A stretch of 64,000 bases of DNA from Cryobacterium algoritolerans. Lineage in GTDB: Bacteria; Actinomycetota; Actinomycetes; Actinomycetales; Microbacteriaceae. The DNA lies in NCBI RefSeq assembly GCF_004402785.1, contig NZ_SOFP01000032.1, positions 1 through 64,000 of the forward strand. Direction: 5' to 3'. Below, in pieces: positions 52,486 through 61,239 of this stretch. Within the stretch, counting starts at the first letter, position 1; every line of letters starts with the position of its first letter. The notes under the pieces are model-generated. The model saw nothing but the letters and a program-made list of their open reading frames with translations. It ran no database searches and was not told where the DNA came from. The position numbers and the translations under genes are program-made.

Positions 52486-53517
52486 TCACCCCACCGACAC
52501 GTCGATGAGCACCTTCCCGACCGCTCCGCTCTCGACCAGGGCGTGGGCATCCGCCGTGTGCGCGAGGTCGAAGCGGTGCAGCGCCAGCCCCGCCTCCTCC
52601 CCCACGGCCAGGGCGCCGTCGGCGAGCGCGGCGTTGATATCCTCGGCCGCCGCCCGGATCACGTCGGCCCCCACCGTGTAGAGCAGCACGAACTGGTAGC
52701 GCACGTTGAGGCTGAAGTGCCGGCGCACGTCGAGCGTCATCTGGTCGCCGCCGTTGTTGGCGTAGACCGCGATCGACCCGCGGTTGCGGATGACGGCCAG
52801 GTCGAGCTGCGCGTTCTGGGCGGGTGCGACCTCGACGATCTGGTCGACGCCCTCGGGCGCGATCGCTCGGATCTGGGCGACGATGTCCGGGTCGGTGTAG
52901 GTGAGCACGTGCTGCGCGCCGGCCGCCGTGGCGAGCGCCGCTTTCGCGGGCCCGCTCACGGTGGTGATGACGGATGCCCCCGCCCACCGGGCCAGCTGGA
53001 TCGCCGCGTGCCCGACCGCACCGGCTCCACCGGCCACGAGCACGACCTTGCCGGCCAGGGCGCCCGGCTGCAGCCGGCGCGGTCCGTCTTCGGCCACCGT
53101 CAGCGCGCGGTACGCCGTGATCGCCGGCACCCCGAGGCTGGCGCCCTGGTCGAAGCTCGCGCTCACCGGCAGTGGGAACACCCGCTCCGCGGGCAGCACG
53201 GACTGTTCCTGTGACGTGCCACTGTTCGCGCGCTGGTATGCGGCCAGCAAAAGCCACACCCGGTCGCCCACCGCGACGTGCGTCACGCCAGTGCCGAGCG
53301 CCTCCACGATTCCGGCGCCGTCCTGGCCGGGCACGACGTCGGCGAAGGCGAGCGCCTCGCCCGGCGCCGAGCCCCGGCGTGACTTCCAGTCGGTGGGGTT
53401 CACTCCGCTGACCACGATCCGCACCCGCACCTCGCCGGCTCCGGGTTCGGTCGCCGGCCGATCGACGAGGTGGAGCACGGACGGGTCACCGGTCTGGCTG
53501 TACACAATGGACTTCAT
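52486..53517 (-). CDS. NADP-dependent zinc-independent oxidoreductase (quinone reductase-like)
   Basis: A 343-residue MDR-family enzyme: MKSIVYSQTGDPSVLHLVDR, VVSGVNPTDWKSRRG, VPGQDGAGIVEALGTGVTHV, and the Rossmann loop VAGGAGAVGHAAIQLARWAGA near residue 155. The absence of zinc-binding Cys places it with the quinone oxidoreductase/zeta-crystallin group. ATG 53517 follows the family start. Its final 117 bp are mirrored by the remnant at 49511-49627. The promoter gap upstream contains GTTGA...TCAAC arms at 53541-53562. Confidence 0.87.
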   Translation of the reverse strand: MKSIVYSQTGDPSVLHLVDRPATEPGAGEVRVRIVVSGVNPTDWKSRRGSAPGEALAFADVVPGQDGAGIVEALGTGVTHVAVGDRVWLLLAAYQRANSGTSQEQSVLPAERVFPLPVSASFDQGASLGVPAITAYRALTVAEDGPRRLQPGALAGKVVLVAGGAGAVGHAAIQLARWAGASVITTVSGPAKAALATAAGAQHVLTYTDPDIVAQIRAIAPEGVDQIVEVAPAQNAQLDLAVIRNRGSIAVYANNGGDQMTLDVRRHFSLNVRYQFVLLYTVGADVIRAAAEDINAALADGALAVGEEAGLALHRFDLAHTADAHALVESGAVGKVLIDVSVG

Positions 53518-53653
53518 GTCAGGGGTAACGCGGGCGGGGGGTTGAATGTGTGTGTGATCAACTCTTTGTAGGCCGTCTCGGCGCTGGGCATGGGCCCTGG
53601 CAAGGTCCGTGCTTGGGAGAGCGATTGTGTACAAGCAACGCCGCCGGAAACCG
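53518..53653. promoter_or_regulatory. Promoter gap of the oxidoreductase gene
   Basis: Between the helicase stop and the oxidoreductase start there is one weak dyad, GTTGA (53541-53545) and TCAAC (53558-53562), with a TG-repeat spacer. No other signal is evident. Confidence 0.3.
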
Positions 53654-56551
53654 CTAAATCACGGGAGTCTTTGCCGCAAAGTACTCGTAGAGACTCGACT
53701 CGATTGGACTCGCCAGACCAAGCGTCATAGAGACAACGTCATGCCCACTCTTTCCGGACATTTTCGTCTGGCGAGCGTCTTGCGATGTCGCTCTGCCGAG
53801 ATAGTAGAAATCAGTGCCTTCTGCATCGTCCTTTTTGGCGAACACATGCAACGGGAGACGATTCTCAACAATCGCCTTCACCTCCCCACTCGCGAGTGTT
53901 CGTCTGCTCCGGGTGTGCCAAGTGAGGGTTGATGGGTTGAGAAACTCGTCCTCGTACTTCGTGCTCTCGGAGACCGCTGACCCCTTGTGGTACGTAACGA
54001 AAATGGGGCAACTGTCTGAGAAGGTGTCGACTTTGTATCCATAGATGGTGCTCTGCTGATTCGACTGCCAGTTGAGCAGCCGGCAGACATCCTTGCGAGA
54101 GTATCGTCGCCCGACCTCAAGCTGACCGCTCCAGTTGTAGCGGTGGCGCGCAAGGTACAACCCGGTATCGACGACATCGCGGACGTGCATTCTGAAAATC
54201 GTGTCCGTGTCCCATGCCATAGTGATTTTCTCGACGAGGCTGTAGGCCCCGTCCCGAAGTATGACGATCGGTTCCGCGCCGTACTTGGCGGCTTCTGCTT
54301 CGGTGAAAAACGTTAGGTCCAATACGGCCTGGACGGAATTGAGCGTCGGCGAATCGTTGACCAGCCCGCTCGCCGCGAGCAGATTCTGGTATCGCTCAAC
54401 CGTCACGCCCTTGGGGTGCGAGAGAAGCGTTTCGAGTAGGAGTAGCTCATGCGGCCGCTTGCCGTTGAGTAGTTCTCCGGAGAGGAATGTCAGGACCGCG
54501 CCCTCGAACGCTCCCGCCTGGACGTCGAGTGCTCCGACCTTGTTCAGAAATGTCCAGTAGTTCTTCTGTTTTGTCGCAATGACAGTTGGGTCGACGGTGT
54601 CGAAGCGGGCGAAGTCGATGAGCTGCGGCGATCGACCCAATCGGTTCTTGAGATCAACGAAGGATTTCTTGAGGTTTGACATGCTGTCGAGAGTTGTTGT
54701 CGCTAGGGAAGCGAATATCTTCTGCCTCGAAATCGCGTCAAAGTTGACACTCGAGAGTCCCGCAATCGCTCCAGCTTCTTGCGCATCGATGATCTTTTTG
54801 CGGATCGAATCTTTGTTCAGGGTGCTGTCGCCGAACAGCGCGATGGGGATCAAATAGTTGTTGGCATAGTTGCCGATGAAGTCGATCACTACGAGGTGGT
54901 CTTTGCCCGCGGCTTTTCGCAGTCCTCGACCCAACTGCTGGGTAAACACAATGCTCGACAACGTCTGCCGAAGCATTACAACCTGATTGACCGAGGGGAT
55001 ATCGATACCTTCGTTGAAAATATCAACGGTCGCGATGTAGTCGAGTTCGCCGCTTTCCAGCATCTGTACAGCCCGCTCGCGTTCCTCGACCGAATTGGCG
55101 CCGCTCAAGGCACGTGTTCGAAGGAGTTGCCCGTGGACAGCACGCTGATTGAGAATTCTGGACAACTCTGCAGCTTCGTCATTCTTGCTGCAGAAGATCA
55201 GCCCCTTGACCGGAGCACCTGCGTGGCCATACTTTTCAATCTGAGCAATGAGGTGGTCTACACGCTCGGTCGCGACCAGCCGGCTCAGATCCGCGACTTG
55301 ATCAATGACCTCTCCATTTTTCACGTAGTCGGTGACGCCGTAGTAATGGAATGGCGCCAACATGTCTGCCTTAAGGGCCTTCTGCAAACGGATTTCATAC
55401 GGCACGTTGTAGTCAAAGAGCTCGAACACGTTGAAGTCGTCAGTGCGCTCGGGGGTCGCGGTCATCCCGAGCAAGAAATCCGGCTGAAGGTGATCGATCA
55501 GCTTCCGGTAGCTCGCGGCACCCGCCCGGTGGACTTCATCAATCAAAACGTAGTCAAAAGTATCGGGGCTGATCTCGCGAAGATTCTCGGGCCGAGAAAG
55601 CGATTGAATCGATGCGAACACGTAGCGTCGATCGAGATCCCTCTTCGACCCGACGAACTTGCCAAAGTCGCTGTCTGGGGCATTGAGCACCAGCTTGAAC
55701 TCGTCGATTGCGCGGTCCAGAATCTGCTCGCGGTGCACGACGAAGAGCATCCGCTTGGGCGCGTATGCCCGAACGTCGAGCGCGGAAAGGATCGTCTTTC
55801 CTGTTCCTGTCGCCGATACGACGACTGCGCGATTCTCGCCTCCGTCGCGCAGGGTCTGTATCTCGGCCAGTGCTTCGACCTGCATTGAGTTCGCGACAAT
55901 CATTCCCCTCGGCGGCAGATCGCCAAGCGACTCCATCGATGCGGATGCTTGAAGCGGCGGCCGAGGCTGCAGAGCCCAAGTCAGCTCATAGTCGTCGATC
56001 CATTTCCGGGTCAGGGCAGTCGATGCTTCGATATGTGCGTGGGCCGCGGACTTCAGCTGGTGAACAATGTCCCCATCGGGGAGCGCGGAAAAGCGCAGAT
56101 TCCATTCGTGGTTTTTCAACAGCGCTTTTGCGGTCAAGTTGGAGCTGCCGACAATCGCTGTGGTGCTCTCCTCCTGCTCGAAAATGTATCCCTTCGCGTG
56201 GAACCCAGCTGTGGAGTCTGGATGCACGTAAACATCCACGCCCTTGAGGTTGAGGAGCTCACGGAACGCGGCAGGCGAGTTGAATCCGAGGTAGGTGGAC
56301 GTGATGATCGTGCCGGTTCCTCGGTAGTCGAGGAGTGATTGCTTGAGCAACGCGATTGCATTCGGTGTGATGAAAGCGACCGAGAATACGAAATTGCGCG
56401 ATCGCTTGAGCTCATCGAGGATCGCCTTGAGCATCGTCTGGCCATCGGAATTTGAAATCAGAGTGGGGTGGAAAACCTGATCAGCGTTGACGTGTGAGTT
56501 CAAGAAACCGAAAGTGTTGTCGAGCGTGAGCTGACTAGCGGTGTCACTCAA
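53654..56551 (-). CDS. PLD-nuclease/DEAH helicase/DUF3427 protein
   Basis: A 965-residue three-part protein. Residues 1-190 form a phospholipase D-type nuclease domain with one HxK motif (GFHAKGYIFEQEESTTAIVG, H118 and K120, then GSSNLT). Residues 215-560 form a superfamily 2 helicase: Walker A VSATGTGKTILSAL near 248, LIDEVHRAG, LLGMTATPERTD, FNEGIDIPSVNQVVMLRQT and QQLGRGLRKAAGKDHLVV. The last 400 residues correspond to DUF3427. TTG 56551 overlaps the Nudix stop (TTGA) and has AAGGAC 9 bp upstream. Codons are clearly less GC-biased than in neighbouring genes, a sign of transfer. Nuclease-helicase architecture and coupling to Nudix suggest a defence or DNA-damage role. Confidence 0.86.
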   Translation of the reverse strand: MSDTASQLTLDNTFGFLNSHVNADQVFHPTLISNSDGQTMLKAILDELKRSRNFVFSVAFITPNAIALLKQSLLDYRGTGTIITSTYLGFNSPAAFRELLNLKGVDVYVHPDSTAGFHAKGYIFEQEESTTAIVGSSNLTAKALLKNHEWNLRFSALPDGDIVHQLKSAAHAHIEASTALTRKWIDDYELTWALQPRPPLQASASMESLGDLPPRGMIVANSMQVEALAEIQTLRDGGENRAVVVSATGTGKTILSALDVRAYAPKRMLFVVHREQILDRAIDEFKLVLNAPDSDFGKFVGSKRDLDRRYVFASIQSLSRPENLREISPDTFDYVLIDEVHRAGAASYRKLIDHLQPDFLLGMTATPERTDDFNVFELFDYNVPYEIRLQKALKADMLAPFHYYGVTDYVKNGEVIDQVADLSRLVATERVDHLIAQIEKYGHAGAPVKGLIFCSKNDEAAELSRILNQRAVHGQLLRTRALSGANSVEERERAVQMLESGELDYIATVDIFNEGIDIPSVNQVVMLRQTLSSIVFTQQLGRGLRKAAGKDHLVVIDFIGNYANNYLIPIALFGDSTLNKDSIRKKIIDAQEAGAIAGLSSVNFDAISRQKIFASLATTTLDSMSNLKKSFVDLKNRLGRSPQLIDFARFDTVDPTVIATKQKNYWTFLNKVGALDVQAGAFEGAVLTFLSGELLNGKRPHELLLLETLLSHPKGVTVERYQNLLAASGLVNDSPTLNSVQAVLDLTFFTEAEAAKYGAEPIVILRDGAYSLVEKITMAWDTDTIFRMHVRDVVDTGLYLARHRYNWSGQLEVGRRYSRKDVCRLLNWQSNQQSTIYGYKVDTFSDSCPIFVTYHKGSAVSESTKYEDEFLNPSTLTWHTRSRRTLASGEVKAIVENRLPLHVFAKKDDAEGTDFYYLGRATSQDARQTKMSGKSGHDVVSMTLGLASPIESSLYEYFAAKTPVI

Positions 56552-56961
56552 ACGAGAAAGTCCTTCATGACGCGCTCGACTGCAGGAATGTCGGCGGGGG
56601 CCCAATCAAGCTGGTCAAGCTCAGCGGCATCTACCCAGCGAAGCTCCGCGTGCTCTGTCAGTCGAGGTTCCTTGCCGACGAGCGAGCAGTAGTAGGTCGT
56701 GAGGACGACAATGCCGAAGTCGTACTCGTGCTCGGTGGTCGCGACATGATCGCCAATTTCTGCGGAGCAGAGCAGCTCTTCATCGAGTTCGCGGAGCAAG
56801 GCCTGTTCCGGTGACTCGTTCGGCTCAATCTTGCCTCCCGGGAACTCCCACATGCCGGGCAGAGACATCGTCGAACTGCGCTGCGCCGCAAGAATTGTCT
56901 GCCCCCGAGTGAGGACAGCACCGACCACATTGATTCTCTTTTTCAAAGCGTGTCTCCCCAT
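56548..56961 (-). CDS. MutT-like Nudix hydrolase coupled to the PLD-helicase
   Basis: A 137-residue (deoxy)nucleoside triphosphate pyrophosphohydrolase. KKRINVVGAVLTRGQTILAA, MWEFPGGKIEPNESPEQALL and RELDEELLC give the full Nudix box (GX5EX7REUXEEXGU-like), followed by TEHEYDFGIVVLTTYYC and the C-terminal ELRWVDAAELDQLDWAPADI typical of MutT/8-oxo-dGTPases. ATG 56961 starts a few residues before the MutT-type KKRINVVGA. The stop is shared with the helicase start, so both proteins are probably made in a fixed ratio. Confidence 0.88.
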   Translation of the reverse strand: MGRHALKKRINVVGAVLTRGQTILAAQRSSTMSLPGMWEFPGGKIEPNESPEQALLRELDEELLCSAEIGDHVATTEHEYDFGIVVLTTYYCSLVGKEPRLTEHAELRWVDAAELDQLDWAPADIPAVERVMKDFLV

Positions 56962-57067
56962 TGCGTGGCCGTCGATTCGTATGGCCAGCTTAGCTAGCGG
57001 CGGTGAGCCGATGCCTGCCCCTTCTATCCTCGCGACATAGCACTGGCCCTGCTCACGTCGCTGGCTT

Positions 57068-58417
57068 CTAGGCAAACCGCACGCGCTCCGCGACGGTCGC
57101 CCGCAGGCGGTCAAGCTGCCATGTTGCACCCTCGTCCACACCGGGCAGTCCCTGCACCAGTGCCGCAGCCAGATGACTGGCCCCGACGACAAAGGTCGGC
57201 ATCGCTCCACCACCCAGTTGCTGGAGCCGGGTCTGGAGCAGTGCTGAATCCGCATAAACGAGGAGGGTCGCCGAGGCACCACCGATCCCCAACGTCTTGC
57301 CAACCTCCGCCAGGCGGGGCCGGAGTGTGTCGCGCACGTCGAGAACAGCGCGGCCGCCGTGCCGCAGTGAATCGTGCTCCACGGTCACCGGCCCCGCCTC
57401 GGCCATGGATTCGATCACGATCAGACCCTGCGGAGCGACTACTAAGTGATCGAACCGTGTGTGCCCCGCACCAAGTTCTACGTCGTGCCAGATCGAGAAG
57501 CGCGGGCCGACGGAAGCCAGCTCGCGGGCGGTGTTTTCCTGCGCCATGGCCCGGTCTAACCACACACGGATGCTCGGGGGCGCTACTCGCACGGCGTCCT
57601 CCGAGTACGGCGCCGCCAAGAGTGGTGCGGTGTTGGACGGCCGGGCACGGAGATCAATCTCGAAGGCCCTTTGCGCACGGCGGAAATCTGCCTGGGCCGC
57701 GGCAAACGTCGCGGCCTTTTCCTTCGCATATCGGATGAGTTCCCGGCGGTAGGAATCCCGACGCATCCGAAGTACTGAAACGGGCACGGAACTAATCGCC
57801 CCGGCGAAGCCGCCGAATCCGGCCACCAGGAGCAGCGGCATCCAGATTGCGGCGATGCCCTCCACGAGATGTCCCTGTCTCCAGGCAAGGAAAAGGACGA
57901 GGCCCGCTCCGACCGCAGCAAACGATGTCGTCATCTGCGCGCCCAGTCGCAGCCCTTGGCGGAGGAACCTGCCGCGCGCCGTGCGCGCCGGAACCCAGGG
58001 CACAGGCGGCGACGGAGGGGTGGGGTTGACCAGCCAGACGAGCATCAAATCACGGTATTTCAGGCGGAAACTTCCTCCGGGATGCCCCTGGCTGTCCGCA
58101 CGCCGCGCTCGTGGTCGTTCCTCGGCTGTCGATGGCCGAGTCGGTGTGCGGGACGTCTGACTCGTCGGTCCGACCCGCGGCTCAGCCGCACTGTGGTGAG
58201 CCGAACCGGCGCTCAGCGCACGGTCGTAGGCCGCGCGCCTGTCGGGGGTGCCCAGCGCGGCCCACGCGTCCTGCACAATGCGGAACTGCTCTGCGGAACC
58301 GCCGGTGTCCGGATGGCTGGTGCGCTGCATCCGTCGATAGGCACGCTTGAGCTCGTGCGCGCTGACGGATGCCGCCACGCCCAGCACGCCGTAATGGGTC
58401 GCTCCGGAGGTGGTCAC
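57068..58417 (-). CDS. J-domain/NERD-like membrane protein
   Basis: A 449-residue fusion. Residues 1-68 are a J domain (HYGVLGVAASVSAHELKRAY, RRMQRTSHPDTGGSAEQF with the HPD tripeptide), able to recruit a DnaK-type chaperone. A Pro/Arg-rich linker precedes FRLKYRDLMLVWLVNPTPP and two hydrophobic segments at about 160-215. The C-terminus resembles NERD (FSIWHDVELGAGHTRFDHLV, VAPQGLIVIESMAEAGPV), but the catalytic Lys of ExK is replaced (IESMAE). GTG 58417 opens the J domain. It lies 105 bp upstream of the Nudix start on the same strand. Confidence 0.78.
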   Translation of the reverse strand: MTTSGATHYGVLGVAASVSAHELKRAYRRMQRTSHPDTGGSAEQFRIVQDAWAALGTPDRRAAYDRALSAGSAHHSAAEPRVGPTSQTSRTPTRPSTAEERPRARRADSQGHPGGSFRLKYRDLMLVWLVNPTPPSPPVPWVPARTARGRFLRQGLRLGAQMTTSFAAVGAGLVLFLAWRQGHLVEGIAAIWMPLLLVAGFGGFAGAISSVPVSVLRMRRDSYRRELIRYAKEKAATFAAAQADFRRAQRAFEIDLRARPSNTAPLLAAPYSEDAVRVAPPSIRVWLDRAMAQENTARELASVGPRFSIWHDVELGAGHTRFDHLVVAPQGLIVIESMAEAGPVTVEHDSLRHGGRAVLDVRDTLRPRLAEVGKTLGIGGASATLLVYADSALLQTRLQQLGGGAMPTFVVGASHLAAALVQGLPGVDEGATWQLDRLRATVAERVRFA

Positions 58418-58475
58418 GTGAGCTGGGCAGAGACTCGACGCACCAGCTGCCCTATCAGCGTCTTCATGCCGCCGC

Positions 58476-58814
58476 TCACCGTTTCTTCCAGAGGAGCTTC
58501 GTCGTGCGAATGACGAAAGCGACTGCCGCCAGCAGGGTCGAGAACGTCAGCAGCATCTGTGCGACGGTTCCCATACTCACCAGCGTCGTCGAAGGCAGGG
58601 GCGGGTTGGTAATCCCGTACTGCCAGAGAAGGTATCCGCCGAGCGCGACGAGCACTGTCATTGCGAGAGCGGCGAGGAAGAGCTTCAGACCGTTGCTCCG
58701 AAGCACCTGCACCACGCCGTCCAGGAGAAACGAAGCAACAAACGGCAGCGGTACGGTCATCACAAGAATCCCGCCGTATGCCGCCAGCAGCGACCCGAAT
58801 CCGGTTATGTTCAT
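58476..58814 (-). CDS. Small membrane protein, three to four spans
   Basis: A 112-residue hydrophobic protein: SLLAAYGGILVMTVPLPFVA, LKLFLAALAMTVLVALGGYL, SMGTVAQMLLTFSTLLAAVA, with a basic end (RTTKLLWKKR). The start ATG 58814 has no clear ribosome-binding site. It is first in the co-directional run that leads to the J-domain protein, Nudix and helicase. No family recognised. Confidence 0.65.
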   Translation of the reverse strand: MNITGFGSLLAAYGGILVMTVPLPFVASFLLDGVVQVLRSNGLKLFLAALAMTVLVALGGYLLWQYGITNPPLPSTTLVSMGTVAQMLLTFSTLLAAVAFVIRTTKLLWKKR

Positions 58815-58859
58815 GCGTCAGTCCCCCAACTGTTAGTTCGTGTCTTTCTTGCGTTTGGT

Positions 58860-59093
58860 TTAGCCGCCGAGATGCCAGGTGCACGATCCGTCGTCCCAGT
58901 TCATCGTCGCCGAGAACTGGTAACCGCTCGAGGTCCCGTCGGCATTCTCCTTATTGATGGCCATGCAGGTGAAGGTCGTGGTGATGGCGGTGAGGTCATC
59001 CGTTGATCCACGGCCAACGGCGTACAAGACGATTTGGTGATCGGGTGCGTTGTCATTGCCTCGCGAAGAATCTTCGTCTGACGTGTTGCCAGC
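58860..59093 (-). pseudogene. C-terminal remnant of a secreted/cell-surface protein
   Basis: An open frame of 77 codons with no start codon in place, cut by a TAG at 59094-59096. It reads APDHQIVLYAVGRGSTDDLT, AITTTFTCMAINKENADGTS, QFSATMNWDDGSCTWHLGG, with two Cys that could form a disulphide and a beta-rich character. This suggests the end of an exported protein whose N-terminal part is gone. The 272 bp upstream hold no gene, only the repeat at 59237. Confidence 0.45.
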
Positions 59094-59236
59094 CTATGGG
59101 CGCTTCGGGGTGCAAAGTCGCCTGTGGTCTGGCTATCTGTCCCCAGTTCAGGGCAAATGGGCGGCCGAGGTCACGCTGAGGACAACGCAGACATATCGGT
59201 TTGCCGGCCGGTCGGACCTCGTCGCCCGAGGGGGCT

Positions 59237-59302
59237 GGTCTCGACAGGCTCGACCACCGACGGGCTCGACCGGCCGAGGGGCACTGGTCTCGACGTAGCT
59301 CC
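59237..59302. repeat. Second site of the GGTCGAG...CGAGACC dispersed repeat
   Basis: GGTCTCGACAGGCTCGACC at 59237-59255 is the reverse complement of the consensus seen upstream of gdh (33881-33984). A half copy (cgggctcgacc, 59260-59270) and a degenerate one (ggtctcgacgtagctcc, 59286-59302) follow. Confidence 0.75.
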
Positions 59303-59365
59303 AGCGGGAGTCGGGCGCCATCGCGAACGCGACCCGGTTCATCCGTGCCGTTGTCGCCGTGGCGG

Positions 59366-60793
59366 TCACGTTGACGCGGGCAGGGGCGCGATGTTCTGGT
59401 TCAGCCGGAAGAAGTTCTCCGGATCCCAGGTGCGTTTGAGGGCCCGGAGCCGGGTGTACTTTGCCTCGCCATACGCCTGCCGAACCCGCTCTTCGCCCTC
59501 GTCCATCAGAAAGTTCACGTAGACGCTGGTGTGGAAGGGCTCGAGGTCCGACCAGAAGTTGCGCACCCAGTCGCGTTCCCGGTCGAACCCGTCGGGGCCC
59601 TCCGTGGCGGCGGTGATGTTGAACGTGTGGCCGGCGGCTCGCCCGTGGAACGCTGTGTCGTCTGCGGCCACGCGGGCCGAAGCTCCCCCGCCCTGCCAGA
59701 TCGGGAATGCGGTCAGCGGCGACGTGATCCTGGCCGCGTGATCGGCCGTGATGTCGATGACCTCGTCGGTGAGCTCAGCGACATCGCAGGACCGCATGTA
59801 GTACCACCGGCCGGGCGGGTAGCTGGGGTCGAACATGGCCTGATGCTCCAGGAACGGCTTCGGCCGGCACAGATCCAGTACCGGGTGGCCGAACGCCTTC
59901 AGCGGCTTCATCACTTCTTCGCCGTCCTCCACCGACCCAGCGAAGCAGCTGACGACGGCGACGACGGGCTGTCCGCGCAGGTCGGCTGGCATCCAGTCGA
60001 CGTCAGGGGCGCGGCGGTGCACCACCATGGTCATCAGGTCGTCGGGCGCCTCGGCAATCCACTCGCGGTAGAACCGCAGCACCTTCGCCGACTCGGTCCC
60101 GGGCCAGAAGACCGGCCCGGCCATAAGGATCGGGCCGACCGGGTTCAGCCGGAACTCGAACTCGGTGACGATCCCGAAGTTGCCGCCGCCCCCGCGCACT
60201 CCCCAGAACAGCTCGGGGTTCTCACTGGCGCTCGCCCGCACGAACTCGCCGTCGGCCGTGACCATGCCGACCGACAGCAGCTGGTCGATGGTCAGCCCGT
60301 GCTTGCGCATCAGCCAGCCCAGGCCGCCGCCGAGGGTCAGCCCGGCGACACCGGTGTGGGTCACGATCCCCGACGGCACCGCGAGCGCGTGCTGCTGCGT
60401 GGCCCGGTCCAGATCTCCGAGCAGCGCCCCGGCCTGCACGCTCGCCGTGCGAGCTTCGGGATCGACCCGGATGCCGTTCATCGGCGACAGGTCGATGACC
60501 AGTCCGTCGTCGCAGACGGAGTGTCCGGGAAAGCTGTGCCCGCCACCGCGCACCGCCACCAGCACATCATTGCGTCGGGCGAAGCGGACCACGGCACTCA
60601 CGTCGTCGCGGGAGGCGCACCGGGCGATCAGGCCGGGGAATCGGCTGATCGAGCCGTTCCACACCCGGCGCGCCTGGTCGTAGGCCGCGTCGCGGGGTCG
60701 GATCAGCTCGCCGCGCAGGTGCGCGGCGAGGTCGGCGACCGCGCGCTCATCGACGTCGACGCGGCCGCCGCTGATCGTCGCCAGCATGGTCAT
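59366..60793 (-). CDS. FAD-linked oxidase, berberine-bridge-enzyme type
   Basis: A 475-residue PCMH-type FAD oxidoreductase. The FAD loop with the attachment His is VAVRGGGHSFPGHSVCDDGL near residue 82, then VIDLSPMNGIRVD, THTGVAGLTLGGGLGWLMRK, NPELFWGVRGGGGNFGIVTE and the C-terminal BBE motif AYGEAKYTRLRALKRTWDPE with NFFRLNQNI. The second attachment Cys of bicovalent members is absent, so FAD is probably bound through His only. ATG 60793 has AAGAGG upstream. Substrate unknown (sugars, aromatic or secondary metabolites in relatives). Confidence 0.9.
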   Translation of the reverse strand: MTMLATISGGRVDVDERAVADLAAHLRGELIRPRDAAYDQARRVWNGSISRFPGLIARCASRDDVSAVVRFARRNDVLVAVRGGGHSFPGHSVCDDGLVIDLSPMNGIRVDPEARTASVQAGALLGDLDRATQQHALAVPSGIVTHTGVAGLTLGGGLGWLMRKHGLTIDQLLSVGMVTADGEFVRASASENPELFWGVRGGGGNFGIVTEFEFRLNPVGPILMAGPVFWPGTESAKVLRFYREWIAEAPDDLMTMVVHRRAPDVDWMPADLRGQPVVAVVSCFAGSVEDGEEVMKPLKAFGHPVLDLCRPKPFLEHQAMFDPSYPPGRWYYMRSCDVAELTDEVIDITADHAARITSPLTAFPIWQGGGASARVAADDTAFHGRAAGHTFNITAATEGPDGFDRERDWVRNFWSDLEPFHTSVYVNFLMDEGEERVRQAYGEAKYTRLRALKRTWDPENFFRLNQNIAPLPAST

Positions 60794-61166
60794 GGCGTCG
60801 GCCTCTTCGCGTCCACGGAGTACATGGTAGAACCGGGTTAGGTAATGCGATAGTGCCGGGTAGCTGGTGCTCCGGCTGGAAGTCGGCCTCGGCCGCGAAG
60901 ACGGTCAGGATCTTGCCCGACGGCTGCCGGAACGTGCCGCGCCCGCGCAGCGGCACGTCGGGAGCCGGCACACCCATCTCCTCCGCGAATTCCCGACGGG
61001 CGGTCTCGAGCGGATCCTCGCCCTTGTCGTGCTCGCCCTTGGGAATGGTCCACGCGCCGGAGTCTTTTCGGGCCCAGAACGGGCCGCCCCTGCGCGCCAG
61101 CCAGACCTCCGGGGCGGCGTCGGCCGCGACCCGGTACAGCAGGATTCCCGCGCTCCGCTGGGGCAT
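60747..61166 (-). pseudogene. C-terminally truncated Nudix hydrolase gene
   Basis: The N-terminal two thirds fit a Nudix protein: MPQRSAGILLYRVAADAAPE, GGPFWARKDSGAWTIPKGEH then DPLETARREFAEEMGV with the complete Nudix box. After FAAEADFQP (about 60860) the family's C-terminal strand and FPEIDRAAWF-like segment are missing; the frame runs into the oxidase gene, 47 bp past that gene's start, and ends at 60747 in junk (CTPWTRRGRRHDHAG). Probably a deletion fused the two loci. The product may still be made, but the fold lacks its last strands. Confidence 0.7.
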
Positions 61167-61239
61167 CCGAACCTCCGATCGCCGGGGCGGTCACCACGCT
61201 GCGCACCCGCCGGAATGCTACCGCTGCGGGTGGGTGCTG

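Noticed and set aside
58414-58884. 156-codon minus frame overlapping the small membrane protein
   Set aside because: Its sequence is Arg/Ala-rich without hydrophobic pattern, whereas the frame 58476-58814 encodes regular membrane helices.
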